Part shown: positions 56,440 through 64,000 of the stretch, in pieces
Layout: every line of letters starts with the position of its first letter
Position numbering within the stretch: the stretch's first letter is position 1
Assembly: GCF_027595985.1 (NCBI RefSeq)
Contig: NC_073313.1
Coordinates: 219,730,066 to 219,794,065, forward strand
Direction of reading: 5' to 3'
Length of the DNA stretch: 64,000 nt
DNA from: Sorex araneus
Taxonomy: Eukaryota; Chordata; Mammalia; Eulipotyphla; Soricidae
Program-made: the position numbers and the translations under genes
Notes under the pieces: generated by a model
Database searches by the model: none
Told to the model about the DNA's origin: nothing
What the model saw: the letters and a program-made list of their open reading frames with translations, nothing else

Positions 56440-57004
56440 TCTCAGCTCTTGACCATTCACTTATCTGGCTAGAGAGCCGCTAACTTGGAAGATCACCAGG
56501 CTGTGAAGGGAGACAGAGCCTAAAGTCCCCAACCTAGCAACTTCTGGTGACAGCAGTGGGCAAAAAGGGGTAGGCTCTGACTTTTAGCATTACCTACATA
56601 TTATGGTTGTCAGAACATTTAATTTTTAACAGTGATAAAACTGTTCTACATATATATATTCTTTAGATTTGTAAATAATAAAACAAAAGAACAGATAACT
56701 TAACAGCTTTAAGTTCCTGAAAGGGACTAATATTTGCTTATAAGAAGGGAAGAAATAAGAACAAGATACTGAGAAAAAAAAACTACAGCTTTGCCTAAGG
56801 GTAGACTGAATAAAGTGAAAAGAAAATGGGTTTGTTTTATAAGATAAAATCATTTTAAGCATTATTAAGTGATAGCAATAAAACTATCCATTTAAAATAA
56901 GCCTTTTACAAAGAAATATTTTATTTTGTGAATAAACTTCAAATCATTGAAGCCTAAAATAAATTTATCATGACACTCATGCTACAAAAGATAATCATAT
57001 CTTT
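56440..57004. other. Non-coding sequence
   Basis: No gene or repeat recognised. Confidence 0.4.
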
Positions 57005-57005
57005 A

Positions 57006-57178
57006 AGGCTGCAGAGGTAGTTCAGGTATTTGCCTCGCAAATAGTTGACCTCAGTTTAATCACCAGCCAACAAAATTGCTCTGAGAAGTTCCAGGAATGA
57101 CCCCTGAGCAAAGAGAATTAATTCCTGAGCATCACTGGCTATGGCCCAAATTATCCCCTAACTAAAAAAAAAAAAAAG
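57006..57178 (+). mobile_element. SOR-A type SINE, old
   Basis: 'gctgcagaggtagttcaggt' head, 'ttccaggaatgacccctgag' body, 'ggctatggcccaaattatcc' and an A tail. Confidence 0.7.
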
Positions 57179-57179
57179 A

Positions 57180-58784
57180 TAACTGTGTCTTTATAATCAA
57201 ACTTGAATTCTTCCTTGATATTTCTAATAGTTGTAAGCTTCTCCTCTACTAGTTCATTTAGAAAAATTTCAAACTGTAGAACTGTTTTTATGGCTCCATT
57301 CATACTAAAGAAAAACAAACATGATTTGTTTTCTTAATACATAAGGTCATCTCTCAAGTAGTGAGTGATAGAAGTCAATCATCTGAAAGGAGAACATACA
57401 ACTGGGAATGCTGAACCTCCCGGTGTGATGACTAGCAATACAAAATAACAACCACAAGATTAGACTAGCACAGACACAAATCAACAAAGTTGAATCCCTA
57501 ATTTGATTCTACTGGCTATTAGAAGAGACCCCAGGAGATATGAAAGAAATTGTAATCCCCAAAGAAGTACCAGGGCAAAATTGCCTGAATAAAATGAAAA
57601 GATATCTTGGCAAGGGAAAAGAGAGAGGATTAAGATAAATACCAGACTTTTCAGAACACAATCAGAAGAGCCTAGACTAGTAATCCCCTGTTGATATATG
57701 ATAGGAAGCACTGATGTAAAGTGCCTTTCAAGATCCTGGCACTATGAACTGAATTCTTTGAAGAACATTATTTACCTGTGCTCAGTCTGTGAACGTACTG
57801 TGTGGAAAATAATGATGGAAATCAAAAATTTCAATCTTACTGACAGTACCTAGGGATGATGCTGTAAGATTGTGCTGGCAACTTCATCTTAAAGTTCTGC
57901 TCTCAACTGTCATAAATTTACTCAAAAAATAATGCTTCAGTGCTGATATTTTTCAGCCAGTCTCTTGGTTATTATTGTAAAGAAGATTCAGCAGAATCTA
58001 TTCAACTTTTTGCATGTGTATTTTACCTTGTAAGTATTTATTATCTCTCAATATTAATCCATAAGTCTGTCAACATATAATTCCCCAAACTGATCAAAAT
58101 ATGTTCCTTAGGAACTAATATTAGATATATACTATAATCACAATAAATAGAAAATTAAATTTTTAACACAAAGAAAATAAAATATATAAGAGCAGATGAC
58201 AAATGCATAATATAAAAAGTGATAAAATGCCTAGCCTTAGTCATACTCTTAGGTAAAACACGTCTAAATGCCTTATAAATAGACTTTCATCCCAATTTAA
58301 ACTTGCCATTTGAAAAAATCCCCTAAGTCTATATATAGATTAAATTCACTTGAATTATTTTACCTTCCCTAATACGTGTTACCTATTCTCTAAAATTTTG
58401 TGATCAAAATTTCTCTTTTGAACTAAAATATTTTTGACAGTGGTACATCAAGCCTTTTATATATATGTGTATATATATAAATACATATGCATAGCACTAA
58501 ATAGTACATATATCCTGATATAGCATATTTACTATAAAATATGGTATTTTATATTCATGATAACAGTACTAGAAGCAATAAATATTGATATTAACAGAAC
58601 AAACACTTGGAGATATTCCAAGAAGAATTGAAAATTAAAACAGAAATAAAAGTAAAGACAAATCCGCAGCCAAATAAATATATGACAAGCTCTACAAAGG
58701 TAAGAGACATTTCAGATACCCAAATCTCAAAAATTATATATTTGAAGAAAAGTGAGGAGCCATGAAGTAAATAAAGAGTTTCAC
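57180..58784. other. Non-coding AT-rich sequence
   Basis: No gene or repeat recognised apart from a short AT microsatellite at ~58457-58490. Confidence 0.4.
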
Positions 58785-58880
58785 AGCTACTCCTGGCAAG
58801 GTAGGGGAGACCAGATGGGATGCCCAAGATCGAACACTGGTCTGCTGCATGCAAAAAAAGTGCCCTACCCAATCCAGAGG
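58785..58880 (-). mobile_element. SOR-A SINE fragment
   Basis: 'gctactcctggcaaggtagg', 'accagatgggatgcccaaga', 'tcgaacactggtctgctgca' are the reversed middle of the element. Confidence 0.7.
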
Positions 58881-59079
58881 GGATCATGTTAGTCCCACCA
58901 CCCAGCTCCAAAAAGCCTCAGCAGCTAAAAACCTTCAGAATTAAATTACTGCCATGTTCATGGCCCATCTCAGCAGGCTTGTCAAGCCTCATCCATGGGT
59001 GAATCTGCTGAAAACCCAGGTGTCTGGGACTTGTGACTGAAATCTCCAGGCTCACCCAGAGTCAGAAATGGGTGAACTC

Positions 59080-59354
59080 CTCAGTACTCCTATTGCAAAC
59101 CACAACATCCAAAAGGAGAGAGAGAGAGAACAAATTGGAATGCTCTGCCACAGAGGCAGAGTGGAGTGGGGGGAGGGGATGGGATAGGGGGTGGGAGAGA
59201 TACTGGGTTCATAAGTGGTGGAGAATGGACACTGGTGGAGGGATGGGCTCTCGAACATTGCATGAGGGAAAAACAAGCACGAAAATGTGTGAATCTGTAA
59301 CTGTACCCTCACTGTGACTCACTAATTAAAAAATAAATAAATTATTAAAAAAAA
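59080..59354 (+). mobile_element. L1 3'-end insertion with 16-bp TSD
   Basis: The 275-bp insert has the 'ctgccacagaggcag' start, G-rich tract, 'cactggtggagggatgggct' and an A-rich tail. Perfect TSD agaaatgggtgaactc at 59064-59079 and 59355-59370. The 5' ~60 bp before the L1 landmark include a short GA repeat. Confidence 0.93.
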
Positions 59355-59622
59355 AGAAATGGGTGAACTCTCCCCATCCATCTCTCTGCACTTTGGGTAG
59401 CTGGCAGTCACACCCACAAGCTGCCCCAGGCCACAAGCTACCCCAGGCCATTTAAACTCATTAATGGTCATGATCCTGAGACCCAGAAATAAACCTTGGG
59501 AGAGGAAGAGAGCAACTCACCACATAGATGACTCTGTACCCCAAAGTCACCATCCAGTTAAAACTTTAATTCTTGCTGTATCACTTTTTTAAAATCTCAG
59601 AATTTGGTGTGGGGGGGGGGGG

Positions 59623-59805
59623 GGAGCTGGAGCTATCATTCAGTGGGTAGGGCATTTGCCTTGCACACGGCTGACCCGGGCTTGATTCCCAGCATCCCAT
59701 ATGGTTCCCCAAGCACCGCCAGGAATAATTCCCGAGTGCAAATCCAGGAGTAGCCCCAGTGCATCACCAGGTGTGACCCAAAAAGCAAAAATAAATAAAT
59801 ATAAT
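59623..59805 (+). mobile_element. SOR-A SINE preceded by a 14-G run
   Basis: 'gagctggagctatcattcag', 'gattcccagcatcccatatg', 'aggtgtgacccaaaaagcaa' and an '(aaat)n' tail. The G homopolymer at 59611-59624 merges with the leading Gs of the SINE head. Confidence 0.95.
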
Positions 59806-60329
59806 ATAATCTTAGATTTTTAAGTAGCGTGATGTTTAAAAGATATTTAAAAGAGAGAGGTTATCACTCAGCCCCTTTTGTATATCCACATCTCCTGAAC
59901 CTCTACTGCCTGCCTCACCCTACCAGGTGAGAGAAATCTCAAGCTTCCAGAACCGAACTCTGCCATTTCAGTGGGCCCACAGCGCCTGAATCTCTGCTAG
60001 CTGCCACAGACTAACAGGTTGAGATTAATCTCCAACCGCCAGACTGGAGCCCACAACAACAGTTCCTGAAGCCCGTAGTCACATACAACTACTCATCAAA
60101 TTTAGCACTGCTCAGAGTTATACTTCCTATCTTTCAGTGAAAATGGGCAGAGAAGAAAAATTATAATTCCCAGTTTACCCTCAAAGTTCCTAGGATTTAA
60201 CTACAAAAATTCACCACCAGCATTGCAAACTCAATGGGTAAGATAGGGAAAAGCCCAGCAAGTTCAGTGAACTAAGACTACACAGAAAGTTCAACCAGCT
60301 CAGTAAATCCTAAAACAATGGCTTTTGTG
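59806..60329. other. Non-coding sequence
   Basis: Parts (59880-60060) have a repeat-like feel ('ctcctgaacctctactgcct' and 'cctgaatctctgctagctgc' are similar to each other) but match no family recognised here. Confidence 0.35.
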
Positions 60330-61200
60330 ACACCGTGGTGAGGATGTTTAATGAGCTCAAAGAAATGAAGGCACAGAGAGTCAGCAAAGCACAAGAAAAT
60401 ATGAAAGCTGAAATTAGAAAGCTATAGCACAAATGAGGAATATAGTAGGTTATATTAAAAAAAAACTTAATATAAACTTTGAGCAGAAGAATAATAGCAG
60501 CCGAGAAAAAAGATCAAGGTGCTACAGATGAGATAGAGGAAGTCACTAGGAAACAACAGACGGTCAGAAAAGTCCAAAAGGAAATGCACAGCATACTAGA
60601 GAGAACTATGGGATATATTCAAGAGGAACAATATAAGAATCATCAAAATCCCTTAAGAAGAGAAAGGCAAATATCATGAATAAATAATAGTCAAATAAAT
60701 AAATGATAGAAAAGAAATTCCCAAGTTGAGAAATACTAGCACTGAGATCCAGGAGGCCTGAGGGTTTCAGGGAAAATAGATTATCATATAGGTAGAATCC
60801 AAGACACATTGTAGTCTACGGCCATACCACCCTGAACGCGCCCAATCTCATCCAAGACAAGTTGTACTCAGACTGATATAATGCAAAGATATTAAAAATA
60901 GCAAGATCAGAAAAGGAACTTGCACGCAGGAAAAAAAAAGGCCATTAGGTTCATAGTACATCTACCAAATGAGACTCTATAAACCAGAATAGAATGGAGG
61001 TATTTAGCTAAAAAAAAATAAAATAAAACACCCTCAAAGAATGAACATGTCTCCAAGAATACTCCATACTCTAACCAGCTGGACTAGCATATAGATCTGA
61101 AGGAACAATAAAGAGATTTAGGGACAGGCAATAGATTTAGGGAATTCCAAGACCTTGAAACCAGTCTTGCAAGAAGCATTAAACAAGATTCTTTAAAAAG
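60330..61200 (+). pseudogene. L1-lineage ORF1 remnant (HAL1-like)
   Basis: Translated pieces form a coiled-coil followed by an RRM-like region, as in ORF1p of L1 and HAL1: 'IEEVTRKQQTVRK' and 'ILERTMGYIQEEQ' (60520-60640), then after a frameshift 'IRIIKIPEE'. Further on, DNA motifs 'gaggcctgagggtttcaggg' and 'cttgaaaccagtcttgcaag' continue the element. No ORF2 sequence follows, which suits HAL1 (a half-L1 with ORF1 only). Old and frameshifted. A 5S fragment is inserted at 60814. Confidence 0.65.
60814..60849 (+). pseudogene. Tailless 3'-truncated 5S rRNA insertion
   Basis: The 36 nt starting 'gtctacggccataccaccct' are the first 36 nt of vertebrate 5S rRNA with one difference (C-G to C-A at the CpG near position 31). 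They are flanked by a 17-bp duplication of the host element: atccaagacacattgta at 60797-60813 and atccaagacaagttgta at 60850-60866, 15 of 17 identical. There is no A tail. The internal promoter (A box, C box) and the rest of the gene are absent, so it is not a gene. Confidence 0.85.
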
Positions 61201-61589
61201 GTAAGGCAAACTCTTTAGCACTTGACATTGAGTATGGCTTTCTCTTGTGATATTTATGGTTGCCTTCTATTAGATTAAGAAAGGTGTGTTTTATTCTAGC
61301 TTGCTAAAGGACTTTATACATTTTCAGTGACAAATTAACCTCTTATTTGTACTGAACATAAACAGTTTCTTACATCCACGGAGATTTTTATTGCAATATT
61401 TTGCTTATTAATGTAGACACTTAGCAGTATCTATATTTTCTAATATGAAACCAATGTTCCCTATAACAGGACAAAACATTTGGCATTTTTATAAACCTAT
61501 TCAGATTTTCCCCTTAAGTTTTCTTCTCTTCATTCACAATAAATATGAGGTTATATCTATTTCAAGTAAACTCTAAAATATATTTGCAC
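61201..61589. other. Non-coding AT-rich sequence
   Basis: No gene or repeat recognised. Confidence 0.4.
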
Positions 61590-61860
61590 AAATTTTTTCA
61601 AGTTTTTTATTTATTTAAAGAACCATGGTTGACAAAATAACTGATAGTTGAGTTTTAGGCATACAATAGTTTGAGACCAACAGCATCATCAGTGTCGATT
61701 TCCCTCCATCAGAGTTCCCATACTTACCCCTCGATGTCTCCCCACCTCCACCTGCCACCTTGACTGGCACATTTCAAAGTTCTGTGGTTTATAGATCACA
61801 TGTTTTCAGTGTTGTTGAGTCCTGCACAGAATTTTTTTTAAGTTTTATTAATGACAGGGA
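61590..61860 (-). mobile_element. Possible L1 3' end, old, antisense
   Basis: Poly-T-rich start, 'gttttaggcatacaatagtt', 'atttccctccatcagagttc' and a C-rich stretch follow the order of the reversed L1 3' UTR at 39795-39960, but similarity is weak. Confidence 0.4.
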
Positions 61861-62104
61861 AGGCATTATTAACATAGTGAGGTTCAAGAACAAAAATAAA
61901 ATCCAATGCAATGCATTTTAGATGCCAGAATTATAAGCGTGTTTATGTAAATGACAAGACTATGTTATAGCTTATTAAATGATTTAAATTTCTTTAATTG
62001 CTTGAGCTAAAACCATACTGCAGTCAATTATCACAAATTGACTTTTATTCATTCCATTTGTCATTCATTTAAGTGTTGGAGCAAGCAATATGAAATAAAT
62101 TTGT

Positions 62105-62265
62105 TATGTGCCTGCCAAGGAGGCAGCTGAGGGGTGGGAAGGAACATGAGGATATTGGTGGAGGGAAGGTCACCCAGTGGTGGAATTGGTGTTGGAACAC
62201 TGTGTGCCCAAAACAACTCTATTAATGACAAAAATATATATTTATAAATAACAAGTTTAAAAAAT
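62105..62265 (+). mobile_element. L1 3'-end fragment
   Basis: 'gtgcctgccaaggaggcagc', 'atattggtggagggaaggtc', 'ttggtgttggaacactgtgt', then AT-rich tail. Confidence 0.75.
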
Positions 62266-62309
62266 TACTTTTTAGTTTGATGCTTTAATGTTAATGTCAA
62301 GGTTTCTTA

Positions 62310-62517
62310 ACTCCCTGTGGTGTATTCATATGCCAAAACCAGTAACAATGATGGGTCTCATTCCCTCCCCACACCCTGAAAGATCCTCCAATGCAGCATT
62401 GTTGGGAAGGATGAGTAAAGAGTGGCTTCTAGAATCTGAGGGCTAGGACAAATGGAGACGTTACTGAGACCGCTCGAGAAATTTTACAATCAATGGGATG
62501 ATGATGATGATGATGAC
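62310..62517 (+). mobile_element. RTE-derived non-autonomous element, 5'-truncated, (GAT)n tail
   Basis: 'ccctgtggtgtattcatatg', 'gccaaaaccagtaacaatga', 'accctgaaagatcctccaat', 'ggacaaatggagacgttact', 'atcaatgggatgatgatgat'. Begins within the leader block, so it is a 5'-truncated relative of 9442-9981. Confidence 0.9.
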
Positions 62518-62519
62518 AT

Positions 62520-63240
62520 ATATGTGTGTATATAAAATTTTTAAATTATTAGTTATAAGCAAAATATCCTTATTGTATTCTATTTTATGTCTTTTATTTA
62601 TTTGCCAAAATAGGAAAGTTTTAAACACTGAGAATGAGAAAACAAAAAACTGAATGTATGTTGAGCACAGAGAAATGCAATCAAATTTTTCATCATTACT
62701 TGATACTCTCATCTAATGTTTGAGGAAATTAAAGACTACAAGCACTGGCTGATGAAAGGGAATTATGATGATTACCAGGAGGTAATTGTGTAAACCATGA
62801 GATGCTTATTAATTATCTGATGATGATTTAATAGTAATACATATTAGTTTACTTGTGTTTGAAAAAAGGCAATGAAAATGAAGTCCGGTGCAACAAGTAA
62901 AATAAATGTCATGATATCCTTAAATGACTATCTACCATCTATTTAAATAATATGTGTATAAAAATATGAATATTTACAGAAAAAATCAGAGATAATACTC
63001 ACAATTATTCAGGGTCAGGATGACATGGGTGTCAGACAATTAAGAAAGCAGAAATCACTCAGAATCAAAGAAGACCAAAATAAATGATAAATCAGAACTA
63101 GGGGGTTAAGATACACAAAGGTCAGGGGTACAGGGTCTTGGGCACTTTCCTGGTAGTGGGAGATGAATACCTTTGCCTACCAAAAGCTTAAAGCTTAACA
63201 TTATTGTAACCATTCACTTTTTGAAAGAAGAAAGGAAGGA
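62520..63240. other. Non-coding AT-rich sequence
   Basis: No gene or repeat recognised. Confidence 0.4.
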
Positions 63241-63276
63241 AGAGAGAGAGAGAGAGAGAAAGAAAGAGAGAGGGAG
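63241..63276. repeat. (GA)n microsatellite
   Basis: Short GA/GGGA tract directly upstream of the next SINE. Confidence 0.9.
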
Positions 63277-63450
63277 GGAGCTGGAGCGATAGCACAGCAG
63301 GTAGGGTGTTTGCCTTGCACTCAGTCAACCCGGATTTGATTCCCAGCATCCCATATGTTCCCCCGAGCACTGCCAGGAGTAATTTCTGAGTGCAAGAGCC
63401 AGGAGTAATCCCTATGCATCACCAGGTGTGACCCCAAAAGAAAAAAAATA
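63277..63450 (+). mobile_element. SOR-A SINE
   Basis: 'gagctggagcgatagcacag', 'gattcccagcatcccatatg', 'gcactgccaggagtaatttc', 'caggtgtgaccccaaaagaa' and A tail. Confidence 0.95.
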
Positions 63451-63454
63451 GAAA

Positions 63455-64000
63455 CGAAGGGAGGAAGGGATGGAGGGAGCAATCATATCTTTACTATATA
63501 CGTTGTTCTCATTTGTTAGTCATGCTTAAACTTTAATGTGCATGTGAATTAACTAGGGATCTTATTAAATGCAAATTGTGATTCAAAAAGTGTTGACTCT
63601 AATCTTGCTTCAAAGCATGGTCCTCATCTGGGAGTTTGTTAGAAATGCAAAATCACAGAACCCTTCCCAAACTCACTGAAGAATAAATTGGATCATGACA
63701 AATTCTCTGCTCAATTTATATCTCATGTTAAACTTAATAAGTACGATTCCATTTTACATAAGATTTGTAACCTCAACAAAATCTAGACCAAAAAAGTGGG
63801 TGAAATGTTTCTAAAAAACCCTCAAGAATATAATAATCAAATGCCACATGTTACCATTGGTATGATGAGTATAATATTGGAGAATTGTTTTTATTTCAGA
63901 ATGCTGAAAATTATTTAAACTACGCAATGGGAATCTAAAGATCTAAATTTTTGTGCATTAATCTCTCTTCTGTTTTTCAAAATATTTGTAGTAGTTAAAT
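63455..64000. other. Non-coding AT-rich sequence
   Basis: No gene or repeat recognised up to the window end. Confidence 0.4.

Noticed and set aside
60814..60855. A 5S rRNA gene
   Set aside because: Only the first 36 nt are present; the internal control region and the 3' two thirds are missing, and it is flanked by a duplicated target site.

Overview
The window looks like intergenic or intronic DNA from a mammal, most probably a shrew (Soricidae, Sorex-like). I find no intact protein-coding gene, no spliced-exon pattern and no functional RNA gene. The shrew assignment rests on two things. About 35 copies of a tRNA-derived SINE carry the head gctggagcgatagcacag. There are also RTE-clade LINE copies of a kind I recall being reported (RTE1_Sar) as shared between the common shrew and parasitic nematodes. 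That species call comes from memory of repeat families and was not checked by a search.

The repeats form one interlocking set. 'SOR-R' and 'SOR-A' are working labels of mine. (1) An RTE LINE: one nearly full-length broken copy on the minus strand (48943-52437), a 5'-truncated copy at 29106-29862, and an 85-bp tail with downstream sequence at 25387-25547. (2) Non-autonomous RTE derivatives that join the RTE 5' leader to its 3' end (9442-9981, 52767-53310, 53612-53875, 62310-62517). (3) SOR-R SINEs: a tRNA-like head, then a block of RTE 5' leader, then the last ~60 bp of the RTE, ending in short tandem repeats. (4) SOR-A SINEs: the same head, a different body and an A-rich tail, presumably moved by L1. 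(5) L1: 3' ends and ORF2 or ORF1 remnants of several ages, plus L1-tailed non-autonomous elements. (6) ERV LTR remnants.

Layout. 1-9.4 kb: AT-rich sequence with scattered SINEs, L1 tails and microsatellites. 9.4-13.5 kb: a nested stack of a 540-bp RTE derivative, a 1.75-kb L1-tailed composite containing an antisense LTR, an RTE-leader fragment and a tail-to-tail inverted SINE pair. 13.5-29 kb: old SINEs, L1 3' ends, and TTA, TTTC and CA microsatellites. 29.1-29.9 kb: truncated RTE. 30-39 kb: mostly unique, with an old LTR near 37.7 kb. 39.8-43 kb: two 5'-truncated L1s and a head-to-head SINE pair. 46.7-48 kb: two tandem L1-tailed elements. 48.0-54.5 kb: a degenerate telomere-like satellite broken up by the RTE, its derivatives and SINEs. 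54.5-64 kb: SINEs, an old L1, a HAL1-like ORF1 remnant carrying a 36-nt 5S rRNA insertion, and further tails.

Many insertions still have target-site duplications (TSDs) that I could read directly, including several perfect ones of 13-17 bp. The main points for follow-up are how the SINE was assembled from RTE parts, the telomere-like satellite, the tailless 5S insertion and the LTR-containing composite.
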